Assembly (NCBI GenBank): GCA_018697195.1
Contig: CM031857.1
Location: forward strand, 55,718,747-55,782,746
DNA: 64,000 nucleotides
Source of the DNA: Certhia americana
Lineage: Eukaryota; Chordata; Aves; Passeriformes; Certhiidae
Direction: 5' to 3'
Part shown: positions 37,317-51,600 of the stretch, piece by piece
Position numbering within the stretch: the first letter of the stretch is position 1
How the letters are laid out: every line of letters begins with the position of its first letter
Program-made: the position numbers and the translations under genes
Notes under the pieces: generated by a model
Seen by the model: only the letters and a program-made list of their open reading frames with translations
What the model was told of the DNA's origin: nothing
Databases searched by the model: none

Positions 37317-38946
37317 TGGCTCTGAAAGATTCCTGGGTACAGTAATTAATAAGTATCTGGAGTAGACCAGCAGAGAGATTGCATGATATGGTTAAATAGC
37401 AAAAACTTTGCATGGTTCAGATAAAAAGTAAAGATTATGTATGTTGTGACTGGTTAGTAAAAAAATGGAAAGAATTTAAGGAGCCACTAACAGCACCAGA
37501 GAGGCAGTAGGGATTTTGCATGGTGCTTATTTGCAGTATGGCAGTTGTTAGTCATTGCTTACCCCATCAGTTGCAGTGTTCCCATCAGGTTTGTTCACCT
37601 TACTGAGATGAAAGCCTCAGACTGAAAGAAATTCTGCCAAATCCAGCATTCGTGTGAGAGACAAAAATGTGAATATCAGAGGAAATTATTTTAATCAGCT
37701 CTATGTGTCAAAACTAGCTGATCCTCAGAGCCAAATTCTCAGAACAGTCTGGAGCCCTTTTTAGCCAGCCTGGGTACTGCAGTACTCCTGAGATGGTGAT
37801 GGTCTGACTTGCTTCAATATGTCCCAGCGCCAGTGTGAATAGCAGATTATAAGTGACAACTCATTTACATCCAGCATGTCACAAGATCTTTTTCAAGCTC
37901 TGATTAAAAAAAGATCCTCTCTGTCCTGGAAGGCTCATAGAGATGCAAAAACTCCTGAATAGATCTAGATACCATAGGAGTTAGAAACCCCGAAAACAGT
38001 TTAAAACAAAAAAATCCCCCACACAACCATCTGTAAAAGGCAGTATGTGATGGGAGTACAAGAGCAACTGGATTTGCTTGTAAATAAAATACCAATCCGA
38101 AGGTTCAGTTCTCTCAGTAGGTGTTGTATATTTGTGTAAGGGTGTCTTGCAGAATGTTTGGACAGCTGCTGCTATTAAAATTTTTTGCCAAGTAAATTTA
38201 AAAAAGCTGCCTTCTAACTGCCATTTTCACAAATACATGAGGAGGTTTACAGGCGCTTCAATACCAAACTGAAACCTTCCTGGAATTATTTCCAAAATAT
38301 TTGAAACCTTTTAGTAGCATGTTCCTTTTTTCCCTGTATATGTGCCAAAGTAATACAGACAGTATATATGAGTAATATACAGATTATAGTTGTATGTACA
38401 TATATCCATATATCTTTGAGATGATATTCAAAAATATTTCACTTATTAGGGTTTTGTTGTTTTGGGATTTTTTTTTGAATTTACGATAAAATTACAGATC
38501 TCAGAATTGCAAAGATAGATGAAGAACATTTGCTGCAAAATTTGGCCCAGTGTGAGCTAAATTCTCCATGCTGAGCAGCACCAGCTGATTTGGGACATAT
38601 CCATGGCTAAGAAAGATCTCTTCAAGATGCGTACTGCTTGTGCAACATGAAATGTAGACTTAATTTCACTGGAAGCCCAGGGGCCTTTGCACTGGGTGTG
38701 GAGACAGACGGTGCAGGAAGACACGCCCCCAGGGCTTTTTTCCATTGTGTCACTCAAGTGACTTCCCAAGGGAACAACATTTATTCTTGCATTTTCCAAA
38801 TGTGAATAATATTGCCCTTTCTTTTTTTCCTTTTAAGTCCTCGTCATCAGTTACAGTTCCAGAATATAGGGCAGGGACCAGGAGTGGGAGGAGGTGAGCC
38901 TGAAGCTAAGGACATTTGAAAGCGTATTGCTTTAACTCTTTTCATG

Positions 38947-38992
38947 CTGAAAAAGAGAAGGGATGCCATCTCCTGAAAAAGAGAAGGGATGC
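38947..38992. repeat. 20-bp direct repeat, period 26
   Basis: CTGAAAAAGAGAAGGGATGC occurs at 38947-38966 and, identically, at 38973-38992. It is a small local duplication. Confidence 0.9.
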
Positions 38993-39976
38993 ACTGTAAT
39001 TTGTCTCTAGATTACAATGGATGAGGTTGCTCATCTTCGTGTTGGAAGGATTTTCCTACTGGCTCCAACCTGAATATTTATTTGCAATACACATTTTTTT
39101 TTCCAGGTCCATTTATAGTCCAACAATTCCCTCCCACAGGAAAGTAATACAGAAGCTCAGAAGAAGCCCACCTCCAAGCACTGTTTGAGATTTTTTAACC
39201 CTGCAAAAACTCAGAGGTGGGAAGGTTGCTACACACTATCCTATACCAAACATCCAGTGCTGAGATACTGTTCCAAGGCAGGAACATTTCAAGATCCTTG
39301 CTGATCATGCCAAAGCTGCTTTGGAGGCCAGCACTACATTTGCAGAAGTGTTGTGTTCAAGCAGTCTGAGCACTGGAGCAGGTATCATGCAGTCCATGGA
39401 TGGGACCTTTGCAGGTTCTGGCACACATCTCCTACATACACTCTAACCAAGTTATTTGCATGGTTTCTCCCCAGTTTCATCAGATGTGGAATTGTATTTG
39501 CTGTGTGTGCTGACAACTTTAAGTTCTCTGTAGAGGGGCTGAGGTGTTTTGTTCAACTTCCTATGAGAAAAACGCCATGAACTAGAGGATAAAGGGCTGA
39601 AAAATATTTCTGAAATCATATAAACAAGCTGACTTAGATCTGAATTTGAGGAGAAACTTCTTTCGTCAGTAAATATTCTACTTAGTCTACAAATAGTTCT
39701 TTAGATTGCCAAATACTCTTCATAAGTTATAACCCTGATTTGGCCTGAGAGAGAAACAAAATGTAGTCCTCAGAATTGAAAAGAATTAAATAAAATGTTC
39801 CCTCAATGGAACTGATGTGACCTTGTACCCAGATGGCAATTTGTGCTTTACGATCCACCAAACTAGTTTACCATGTGGTCAAAATTGCATTAAACATTTC
39901 TGCAGTCCTGATGTGCACAGTAAGATGCTCTTCTTCCAAGGGAAGTAGCTCATCCTTTGGAGGTGTTTGTGTTGCT

Positions 39977-39990
39977 ATCGCCATGGCAAC
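39977..39990. promoter_or_regulatory. RFX X-box-like motif
   Basis: ATCGCCATGGCAAC fits the X-box layout GTNRCC-N(0-3)-RGYAAC with two spacer bases and one mismatch (first base A for G). RFX factors bind such sites in vertebrate promoters and enhancers, including ciliary genes. No exon or start site lies close by, so this is a motif match only. Confidence 0.25.
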
Positions 39991-41185
39991 TAGAAAAGAT
40001 GAAAGTCAGCACAGAAAGACAAAATCAAAACCACTGGCTGAAGCATGGATGGGCAGTGAGATTGTAAAACCAGGCATGGGCTTTTAAAGGAAATGACTGT
40101 TCTGTGTCAACGAAACCTGGCAGAATTACTCTACCAGAGTCTAAAAATAGCATTCACAGCTTCATTAAGTGCTACAGTTCTTATAAACTCTGTTAGGGCA
40201 AATGTCAGGAATGGGGGATTCTCCCTCTGGCTGGAGCAGTGTTGCTCCATCCTGCTTCACCCGGGAATGTGTCCCACAGCCCACACTGCTTCCAAGGAAA
40301 ACCACTCATGCTGCCACTTTGACGTGGATTATATGAAACAGGGCTATGAGCAGCTGTGGCACTTGCTCTGCCTGAGCCACAAATACTTAAATAAACCCTG
40401 AAATCTGGGCCCTTAATGTGACACTGGATTCTACTCCAGTAGGCTTGGTTGAGACCCATTGTTTAATTCTGTTTGAAAGCAACTCCTTGGTCAGCCAAAT
40501 CAGGATTTTGGTGTCATTCCCCATAGAAAGAACATTTGCCCTAATGCCTAATTTGGGAGAATGAACCCACAGAATTCCAGAATTATTATTTTCAGGAGAA
40601 TGGATAAATCCGTATTTTCCATAGAATGGAACAGAAGTCTGATTATTGAAAAGTAGCTAGAAAACTTACACATTTCCCACATTTCCCAGCTATATTCCAT
40701 TTAGGCATGGTATGGCCTTAGATTTGAACTATGAGTTCCTGTCTAAAAGTCTGGCTCAAAACTGCTTCATCACTTGTTCCTGAGTTCTACCACAGATGGG
40801 TCTGACAGAAATGGTAATTTGAAGACAGTTCTCAAATCCATTTGAACACCACAGGACAGACAAATTTTACCTCTTTCACTGTCATGTTAGAGGGAATAAC
40901 ATTTGCTTAAATCAATCTAAAATATTGCTTCATCTCATAAAGGGAAGGCTGTGTAGAGTAGGCTGCTTTACTATGACACAGAAAATTCAGCAAGATTCTT
41001 CCAGGTCCTCCACTTTACTTATTTGTCATAGGCTAATAAAGAGATTTTTTTTTTCTCTTGGATAATTTAGGGATTATATAAACAAAGCTCAACGCCACTG
41101 AGTCAGATGAGGACGTGCTTGTTAAACATTAACAAGCGCCCAGCCTTTTCAAGTGTCTGCTCACCAATACCTCTGCCACAGGCTT

Positions 41186-41206
41186 GGGGGGGGGGGGGGG
41201 GGGGGG
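41186..41206. repeat. Poly-G tract (21 G)
   Basis: Twenty-one uninterrupted G. Runs this long are rare in vertebrate DNA, can form G-quadruplexes and are difficult to sequence, so the exact length may not be reliable. The + strand frame that starts here with a Gly run is an artefact of the tract. Confidence 0.95.
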
Positions 41207-44200
41207 AGTTGCAAGGTACTTGCATGCTACATTAAGCAAGCCTGGCTGTTTGCAGTTACCAGGATTAGACTCCTTTGTCTCTCTCCTTCTGGAGCCTTAT
41301 GGAAGGCATCTAATTCGTGAGAATAAGAAATGTTTTTTTTCTATTTTATTTGTCCTGAATGCATCTACCACAAGGGGCAGGAAGAGTCACCCAGATTGCC
41401 AGTTATCCTTATTGCCAGTTTATGTTATACGGACCATCAACACCTACTATGTACCCTGCTGTGCCCAGCAGACAGGAGACATGCAAACATTTTGTACCTC
41501 CCAGGTGGAGGGGGTCCTGGTTTCAAATGCCAGGTGTTGACCAAGGGCCCCAATACACTCAAAACTCCCAGAGCATTCCTTTAGCCCTAACACTGAGGTC
41601 AGCCTCACCTATGTGCATGCACAGACCCAGTAACTGTCCAGACAAAAGGCTTCGTTTGAAATCCACACAGTGGCACTTTCTGGATTGCTCCCCAGTGGGC
41701 TGTTTCTGTGTGTTCCCTCCCACAGCATGGGAGCTTTGGTCTCCATGCACCACACGTAAAAACAGAGAGAGTAAAAGAGAAACAAATTATCTCAGAATAG
41801 CTGAAGGCTTAATGGGAGCGCAGTGAGGCAAAAGTCACTATACTTGCATTTATTTTCATTAGTTCTCAGATTTACGGGAGATTCAGAGAAATGTAATTCG
41901 ATAGTAAACCCAGTTAGTTACAGTATCCAAGCAGAGTGAAAATCCCCTCAAATTGGATGAAATTTGGTGCTGCCAGCATACTCCTGAATCCCCTCCAGTG
42001 TATTTCCAAACCACATTCCTCTTTTATTCTGCTGAGTGCCGCCCAAAGGATCAACACTAAATCAACTAACCTGCAATATACTTCTTTGTCTATAATTCAT
42101 CTACAAATTTCATTGAACTATGGATTTCTTCTTATGAAATTTAATTTGAGTCATTTTGGGAAACATTTCCATATTGAAAGGAACTCCTGGCTTTCATTGT
42201 ACTTTTACTTTGCTCTTACTGAACTGCAAATGCTTTGATTTAAAGGAACATAGCCAAGGTAAAGCCTGCCTGCACGAAAGTGATTGGGTCCATTTCCATT
42301 TGGCAGGAAAAAACAGGCAGCTGCTGAGCCAAGCAATCTCATCTCTGCCAGCCTCTTGAGGATGGGCACAGAGAACATGGACTTGTGAATGATGCTGACT
42401 TTTCCTCCAAGATTGCCTCTGAGATTGCTGTGTCATGGGAAGGACAAAGCAAGAGCCTGGCTGTCATTTCCAGCTGGCTGAGTCACAGATAGAGCTGCTG
42501 CCGACCTCTCTCCATCCCAAGGAGCACCAGTGCTGACCTCTGCATTCCCATCCCAAGATTTCTGTGAATGGGGCCTTTCGAAAACATGTGAGTCTGAGTG
42601 AAATAAGGGGTGCACAGCATAAACTGGAGAACACCTTCACAGCACCCAAACAGATATGAAAAAAAACTTCTTTTCATTCTTCCTTTAAAAAAAATAAACA
42701 AGCAACAGTTCTATGTGATTGCTGGGCTCTTCAGGCAATTTCTGACAACTTCTGCTCCCACAGTGTTTTGTAACACACACAATCTCAGGTGCAAATGCAC
42801 CAAATTTTGCTGTTACTAGATCAGAGAGAAGATGGAACAGCAGCAGTTTCCAGTTTATGGCTCATAAATTAATACTACACAGTCTGCAAAAGGTAATGGA
42901 TTGCAGTTCAGTATGCATAAATACAACTCAAAATGTTATGAGGGAAAAAAGAAAAAGGAATTACTGAAAACATCGCAGTTGGAGATTGAAAAGGGAATAC
43001 CAGGGGGAAGTAGGACTGAGGCTTATATTTAAAAGTCACTAAAAGAAAATAGATTGAGGAAAACCCCTCAGATAGGCTTGGATATCAATCCAGCTTTCTA
43101 TAAAGGAAGACAAAGGCACTATTAAGTGTTTAAAGTAAATATGGACATAGATGGTTACTGAAATAATAGAAGAGGCTTGTAAATGCAAGAACAGAATGAG
43201 GAAGACATAGTGGCTAGAAAAAAATGTACCTCTTTTGACTGACCAATCTGACCTCTTGCTGTGTCTGTCTTTACAGTGACCCATGTTGTCCCTCCACATG
43301 GACACATATTACCTCTCACAGCTTTCTGAGACCAAAGGTGACATGCCAGGAGTTGTCTGAACCACCCACTGAGGCCTGGGGTTGCTGATGCTGTGGCACA
43401 CCTATGAAAAAGGTTTCATGGAACTTGTCACTTGGTCTGTTCCCTGCTCCACAGGCAGAACCCCTGCACAGGACAACAGGACGTGGGCAGGATGGAGACT
43501 TGTATTTCTGCCACTGCACAGAGGCCAAACCACCTGCACTCAGTGGCTCACAGATGCATGAGCACTGCCAGGAAATTGATGAAATCCAGGAGGAGCTGGT
43601 AGAGGAATCTGTCTGAGTCCTCAGCCTCACATTTTTCTACATCAAGCCCCAAGAAAAAAGGCATCAGCAGGAAAGGCATTGAAAAGAAAATGGCTAAAGC
43701 AGTAGAGTGGTCAGCTTCACTGGGTTTTCTAAGAACTGGTTAGAGACTGGTCCTAAGAAAAATCTCTCCTAAGAGATTTTTGTGCGAGTTTGCTGGTGCC
43801 ACAGTAGTATCATGAGCAAAATAGTTACCTCTGGTGTTTTATCCTCCTCTTATCACATATACACACCTAATTCATTCCAAGATCCCAGTGCCATTCTTTC
43901 TGGTTTCTCACCACTTTTCCTACACTCCTGGTATCTCTCACATTGGCTATGTTTTCAGCATTGTCTACTGGGTATTTTGCAACCATCTGCATGGGATAGG
44001 TTTATCCCAAGAAATAGATTAACTGCCTTTATGAACATCCTGGAAATGATGAATGTCACACTGTCTAGGTACACTGAAGCCAGAAAATGTGTTGATATCC
44101 CTTCCAGTGCTTTATATCCCCATTTCTGTGAAATAAGAGCATGCATCCACATATCTGAAAGTATGTTCAGCTACTTATAAACTTCTTTTATTTTTCCAAG

Positions 44201-45570
44201 AAAGGCTTGAATATTTTTATTTATTCACATTTCCAATATTTTTTATTATAACTTTCTAAAAATCCAGTGTAAAAAGGAGAAATGTGGTTTCTATGAGGCA
44301 GATATGGGATTGCTGGTGCAACCTTGGTTTTGGATTTGGAGGCAGTTTTGGATTTCTGGAATTATTTGCTAAGTAAAAGAGTTTTACTGTTACATTTAAT
44401 GATACATTAAATATTCCCTTTAGAAACCCTTTAATCAAGGAAATGCATTGTCTCAGGGTGGAATTGATTTATGGGCTAAATCATCATGTATGTTAACTAG
44501 GATTTAAAGTGTCAAAGATCTGAAACACAAAGAGCATCATTTATAACTAGTAAACCTGGCTCACAGCTTTCCCTGGGTTGTAAATTATCCTTCTACCTTC
44601 CTACCTACCAACCATCTACACATCTATTGCTTGCACACTAGTTAAATATTATTTGAAAGCATTTCAGCAGAAAAAAAATTAGCAATGGGTGAAATGGAAT
44701 GACTTTAAATGGGCTTCTCAGTTTCAAATCTTAACAGGAGCTCAAAGGGGTTTGAGAAATATGGTTTGATAGAACCTTATTCCTCAGTCTTCTGTAGAAT
44801 GCTGTGTTTTCTCACAGGAGAGGGAATAATAGGTCATCAAATGAAGGGAACCACTTAGTTAATTTGGGGCCTTTCTACTTTTGACTTAGCAGAAGAAATG
44901 ATTGAAAAACCTCTCAGTGCCAAATGCAGTAATTACCATCGTATACATTTGGGTACCTAGGTGATGGCAGAGGATTCAGCCCTTTCTGCAGATCACTCCT
45001 GAGGTTCCTGGGAACTTGGAGTTATGAGCAGGGCAGCATCAAACTGTAAACTCTCAGCAGTTTTCTTTATCTCACAGGAAGCCTGCTTCGAGACCATACG
45101 CAAGCAAGCCCTGGGGCTGCTTGTTTGTGTTCCTTTCCTTTCCACGGCATAAGTGGTTTCAGTGCATGTTCCTGTCTGCTCTGGACACAGGGACATTGTG
45201 AGTGTGTTTACAAGTGGACTTCTCTAGCACGCATGCTGCAGCACCCAGTGCAACTCCCAGATTTTTGCATTGCAGTAAAATCCACACTGACTTCAGAGAA
45301 GTCCTGTCTGTCTTTCCACCTTGCAGCTCTCTCAGATGTGCAATGCAGGCAGCTCTCACTGTGTGTAAAGAACTGACAAGATCAAGGGGCTGGGCAACAT
45401 TTCTCTCAGGCCTGCCACTACTGCTTTTCCACAAAGATTTTAGGCAGCTGTACCTCTGCCTGCACTTTCTGTGTGTGATGCTGTGATGTGCATTTTTGGT
45501 TAGTGCTAGAGCACAATTGCAGACAATTGGTGAGGTAATCCTGGGGTCAGTGTCTCAGGGCTCATCTCAG
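41207..45570. other. Unique non-coding sequence, 4.4 kb
   Basis: No gene, RNA or repeat is recognised. The 155-codon frame at 41359-41826 (+) overlaps two others in different frames and resembles nothing known. A small perfect hairpin lies at 43758-43781. Confidence 0.55.
43758..43781. repeat. Perfect 10-bp inverted repeat
   Basis: AAAAATCTCT, a four-base spacer CCTA, then AGAGATTTTT. It is a simple hairpin without context that would give it a role. Confidence 0.75.
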
Positions 45571-45645
45571 AGAACAACTCAGGTTGGGAGGAACCTCAAG
45601 AGACTGTCAAAGCAGGGTCGTCTGTGAATTCAAACCAGAAATTAA
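45571..45645 (-). mobile_element. CR1 LINE 3'-end scrap
   Basis: Read on the + strand, CAGGTTGGGAGGAACCTCAA followed by AAAGCAGGGTC and TTCAAACCAG matches the reverse complement of a CR1 tail (the 'gagcaggg ... ccttccaacct' end). Only about 75 bases remain. The match is partial, so I hold it with moderate confidence. Confidence 0.55.
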
Positions 45646-48600
45646 ACAATTTGATTCTTCTGACAATCATCATGAGAGTGGACCCGTCTCAGGCTTCCTG
45701 CTGTGCAAAGGAATGGCTGTACAAATGCTTGTGAGAAAGAGGTGGCGGGAAGGAGATATGGTCCATTTTAGGAACAGAGATAAGAAAAATTTCAGGCAGT
45801 TGGGCCCAAAAGGCTTCAGGGTAGGAAGGAAGGGAACACAGAAATTAATCTTGGGCAATTGAGATAAGAGTCATGGTTTTAGAAAACATAATTTCTTTTT
45901 ATTTTTCAGAGCTTGAAGACTGGGAACAGAATGTGATATATGGCCTAACCCTTCTCTAATTTTATGTTTAATTATGTTTAATTTCATCCAATCATTTTCA
46001 CTTAGACCAGCTAAATGAAGAAAAGCTGTGCTGCTGCCTGAGTAATCTGCCTAGGATAGGTACAAATGGAAAGCACACAAAGTACAAGAAAGAAGAGGAG
46101 CCAGGACATACTTTCTCAGGTCTGCATAATACAAAACAATTTTGGGCAAATCACACACACAGATTAAACCTGGATAAGGATCAATTGCAATTTAGCCACC
46201 ACAAAAAAAACACAAAAAAACACCCCCAAAAAACCCACAAAAATGCCCAAAGCAGCACACAAGAAGAAAACCCCAACCCCCCCAAAAAAGATATTCTGTC
46301 TTTCCTTGGGTTCCTTTCTTCAAGAAGAAATTGCTAACTGCTTTGTTTGACCTCCAAAGTCACCAGACTTTGTTCTATTCAGGCCTGATCTTTCAGGATG
46401 CCAGCTGAGTTAATGTTCTTAGTATAATCACAAATTCAAAAAAAGTATTATTTTGAAAGGTCGGAAGCACTTGCATAAATACAACTTGCCACTTGCACCT
46501 GCCCAGATCCAGCTCAGGAGTATCATTAAATCAGCTGCATCCCCTTTAAGACAATTTTTATGCAAGTGTATGAGCATATAATATCTTCAAAGAACATTTT
46601 ATTGCCTGCACCCTTTGAGTGATGCATCATTAGATCTGCCTGCCTTAGTTTTGGCCTTCAGTGCTGATCTCACATAATGATTTCCAATTGATAGTGCCCC
46701 CAGTTTATGTCCCCATACTTTTTTGAGTTAGACGGTGAGAATGAGGAACTGACTCTTCATCACCTCACTAACCCCTCTTCAGTCCCATTTCAGTGAGAGT
46801 TACATGTGTCTACCAATCTGGGCCAAGGACCCTCAAGGTCAGGTCTTCAAAGCTCACTGGCACAGACAGGACTTGCTGGGATGCTCAAACGTTTCTGCTC
46901 TGGGAAGGAACTTCAAGGGGATTTAAAGTGAGGTTCAGGTGTCTTTGAGGATACTCTCTGTTCCTTGCATCCCTATAGAATCTGCTGTAGGGCCGTCTAG
47001 AATGAACAAAGAACTTGAACTATACCTACTCCCATTATTTCCATAATAAGAAGACACTTTTCTTCCAGTTTTTCCAACCCCCATATGGTTTGCTGCAGAA
47101 GTCCTCCCCTTTGGTTAAATGTGTGATTGGCAGTACATACAAATGAAGGTACATTTTGAAAATGCAGTGACTTTCCAGTGTAATAAAAAAAATCTACATT
47201 TTCTGTTTCAGTTTTTATCCCAAAAGCAAGTTGCCGGTTATTTTTGGCTATCTTTTTAACCAGTAGACAAAGTTCCTTCAGGAAATAATTACTAGTTCTG
47301 CACAATTAAGATTTTTACTTTATAGATACTGGCAAGGAGTTTTGTGAACTGCCAGGACAATAACTCCTGGGAGAATGGAAGTAGGACCATTGAAACATTC
47401 ATACCATGTTTGAGAAGTCTCTAGCTGTGAGTTACTTTTGGGTGGATGGATGGGTAGATAAATCAATAGGCGCATAAACAACAACAGACAGAGAAGATAC
47501 ACAGTTCACTGGAGTTTACAGTTCTCTGGGAAATTAAGTCTTGCATAACAGCTCTGGGTTGACACACAGCAGCCCATGGTGCTGTTTTTTCCTGTGTATC
47601 ATGGCAGGTATATCAGTCCTGAGCACAGCAGAGCTTTACAGCACGAGCCACAAAATCAGAGTTCACCATCCTATCCATCTTTTTCATCCGGTGGGGCAGC
47701 TGCTCAGCTGATTGCTGGCAACCATTCCCTATTTGTCACAGCTAAAATGCTAACAATGACAATGGCTTTCCAAATGAATTTGGGAGCATTTTCTGTTTTG
47801 AGAGGTGCAGAATTTCCTTGCAATTATTCCTCTGAGGCAAAGGCTTTTTGAGATAAAACATAACTTCCAAAGCCTCAATAGACCTATATCCTGTTCCTAG
47901 TGAACCTGTGCTAAAGGGATTAGGCATTATCCCCACTGCACAGAGATATTTTGCAATTTAATTTTCTCTTCTTTGGCAATTTCACTGCAAATGGAGAGTG
48001 TCACAAGGGATGGTATGTCAGCCTGCAAGACCCTGAAGATTACTTCTGTGTTCCTAGGTGCTTCTTTCTATTGGAGGATCCATCTGTAATTTCCAATGTT
48101 TGTTCCATTACAGATACTTTTGCTAAATAGATAAAAATTACCCACAATGATTTACATAAGATAGCCCATCCATGAAGGAACAAGCAATTCTACAAGGTCA
48201 CTCAGATTTTACTCTGTCAGAGAGAAAACCTGGTCTTTTTTAAAACTGGCCAGTGGAATAGCATGGGGGATCCTGTGGGATCATATTCCCTTGGAAGTGC
48301 AGATGAGAGACTTTTCAGACTGTCAGAACTTTTTTGTCCAGCCCACACACCCACTGGGGACACCAGAGCCTGGCAGGAGTGGGTGGCACATACCTGTGTT
48401 TTATTTCAGCACAGAGTGGGAACACACACCTCAGACATGCTTTCAGGTACCTTGTATAGAAACAGACTGAATTCCTTACCAACATCATTCCTCCTCCCTC
48501 ACAGTCATTTCTGTCAGGAGTGACATCCCAGACTCAACAGGAATATTTTTTTTTCTGGTTTGATTTTCTATTAAACAAAAGATACGGTGTGGTGCTTGTC

Positions 48601-51600
48601 TGATTCCTGTGGCTACAGCTCATGGGTTAATGTACAAGCAGCATATTCCTGAAGTATTTAAGTTGATATTTCCCTTCAGTTTGCCAAGGTAATGAGGTGT
48701 TTGATGAAGGGAATTCAGCTACAGAACTGCAAACGTGCACTCTGTAGGCTAGAGAGAAACCACAACAGGCTCTTGCATTCAATATTCTGATAAATCGGGC
48801 ATTTCTGCACCTTACATCAGACAGTGACACAATGCAGCCTTGTTAATCCACATAGAAAGTGCTCCTTCAGTAATGAAGTCTAGGCCTGTTTTGGCAAAAT
48901 TAGATTTGCATCACTAATTCAAAACACCAAAAAAATCCAAAGGATGTTCTGGAAATAGAGGTTGTCTGCTCATCTGTTCAGATAAGTGAAGCATAAAGCC
49001 TCAACAATGTAAGGAGGTAATGGAACAAGCTGCTGCCAGCATGCTGCACTGGTTAGTTAGATTAAAAGAGCATATCTGTTGATGATTGTCTTCTGTTTTG
49101 TTAGGTTTTATTTCTTTTTCTAAGAAACATATCAAGAAGTGTATTAAAACAGTTCAAAATCACTGATGGGCTTTGTTATCAGTTGCCTTGTGTAGAATTG
49201 CTGATAATTCCAAGACCTTCTTTCTTTTCAAGACTTTGAACAATGGAATTAAGGTTTCTTGGAAATAAATCAATACTTGATATCACCTCTGAATAGCATG
49301 CTGGCCAGACAATCTGCCTATCTTATTGAGACGTGGCTTAAAGTCACTGGTGTCAGACTTTAAGCTCTCACCTTTTTGCTTGTGTGTTTTCTTTGTAGGG
49401 AAGGTTTTCTTGTTGCAGTTAAAGCTTCCAACCTTCCCTTCATGAGGCACAGCTGCTGCATGGCAGAACACAGGCACTCCAGAGGGGTGTTGAGATCTAC
49501 TCTGATTTTGTTAACCCTTGCTGCAGGTCTGCATGGGAAGTGGGCTGTGACAGATTGACTGCAGTTTTCTAGCCATCTTCAGGAGCAGTTCATTGTACAT
49601 TTTGCCTCCCATTTGTCCTCTATTCCCCAGTAGCACACACAGAAAATGAGGATGCAGCAGACTTTCAAACAGTGTTAGTCACCTGGGAGGGAAATGGGGC
49701 TCCATGGAGTGTCCAGGGAGTACTACTATTATGGCTCTGCTTTTAGTTGGCCCTAGTAAACACCTCTCCAGGATGGGCAGTCACTTTAGTAGAGATTATT
49801 TACCTTTTTTAAAGGGATTTCAGAACCTGACAAAGCTTAAGTAAATTCTCTGGAGGCTTGAAACTGTTTAGCCTGAATTTTAAGGGAAACAAAAATTGCA
49901 CTTCAGAGCAGTTAGATCATAGGTAAACCCTAGGATTCCTACTCTTGCTTTGAAATGAAAGCTGAAATAGGGGGATTTACTGAAGTCTGGTGGTTTAGTT
50001 TAAAAGCAACGAATCCCAGAGACCTTGATACTAAACTGTCTATACTGCTTGGCCGTTTTCTTTTCTGCAGCAAGGGACAAAAAAGGCCCAAACTGTTCAT
50101 GCTTTCTTTTTGAAGTTTCCTTGGGAGGAGCCCCCAGTAAAGAAGCACCCAGCAGAGAGAGGAGATCATTGTGCCATATGTGCAGACACAACCTAGCTCC
50201 AAGCTGCTCCAAGTCTAACTTCATCCCACTGTACCATTTGGACATCTCAGTCTCCAGATGCACCCAGGGATCCTCCTGGGAACAGCAGGAGAGTCTCTGC
50301 TCCTTCATACTGCTTTTATGAAATCACATGGACATTTTCCCCACTGTCAGCTGATGATGTAGTCAGCAAGAGCTCTTTCTGCAGTGCTGTGGAGGTAGAG
50401 GAAGATGGTATTTAGGAGGTTCCATTATGTTTGAAGATATAAAAAGAAAGAAAGGGTTCATTCAAATATTCAGTATCAGAGTTAAACATCCAGAGTAATG
50501 AAAAATTCAGGCTGCTCTTTGCCAGACCAAGCTGAGCTGTTTCAGCTGGGACAGATTGGAACTGAAATGTGTCTTCAGGCAGAATGGGGGAAAAATAATT
50601 ATCCTGATGACATAATTGAGAAAAATCAGGGTCACAAGTCTGGATAGTGATCACTGCCAGACAGAGGTTACATATAGTCTTTCTTGGCCACATCCACAGG
50701 AGCACTGCAGGAAATCAGTTTCCTCCCCCTGATGCACCCAGGGAACTATGCATTTAAGATTAAGATTTTAATCCAGTGCTGTCCTATGCATAGTCCTAAG
50801 AGACATTCTTCAAAGAAGTATGTCTGTTGAAATTCAGGGGTGATTTATGGAGTCAGAATTCACCACTCCAACTGCTGTTCTTGTCCTTGCATGGTTTACC
50901 TATTTTATCACCTAATCCAATGGCCTAAATTTGGTATGTCATTTAAAACTACAATGGCTGTGGAGAGTGAGAGACCTCCACAAGAGCAACCTCCATTGAA
51001 ATCTCCCACTAGTGACCACGGCAGGGACTGTGCTCTTTTGCCCACCTCTCGTGTGCCACCACAGAGCAGCGCTTGGACAGAAAAATCTTCACCTGGGTCT
51101 TTCCTCACCCTTGTCCTTTTCTGTGGCACATACGTAAGTAGAACCTGGCTGATTTAAAGCCCCTAAGGCAAAAAAACGCAATGTACTCTCGCTGCTGCAA
51201 TGCCTAGCACTGTGTTTAACAGCTCAGCAGAGAAGTCTCAGCCTCCTGAAAAGAAGTGCATCTCTCTTCTCATGGCAAAGGAGATTTGAAGAGCCAGTGA
51301 GCATGAACTGGAATTTTTCTGTTAAATGCAGCATCAAAGCCTTTCATTAGGAGCTAAATGGATAAAAACAGTGCATGAAATTGAAGTTGATAATTAGTTA
51401 GTCAGTCCCAGTGTGGAGCTCATAACTGCTTTAACCTTCGAGCTTTGTGCAAGGGTCAAGAGGAGAAGCTCATCTCTCTAGCTGTGCAGCACAACAGAGC
51501 TCACATGGTTTTTACCTGAGGATATGGCAGTGCAGTGAGCTAAGCCCTGGAAAAAGAAATAAAATTGCAGATCAAAGGTAATAAATAGAAGAGATTGGTC

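Larger units (their letters stand above)
36395..41185. other. Unique non-coding sequence, 4.8 kb
   Basis: No gene or interspersed repeat is recognised. It includes an inverted repeat (37295-37316), a 20-bp direct repeat (38947-38992) and an RFX-like motif (39977-39990). Confidence 0.55.

Noticed and set aside
49860..49900. CR1-like words GTTTAGCCTGAATTTTAAGG
   Set aside because: It is too short, and no other CR1 landmark occurs in order on either side.
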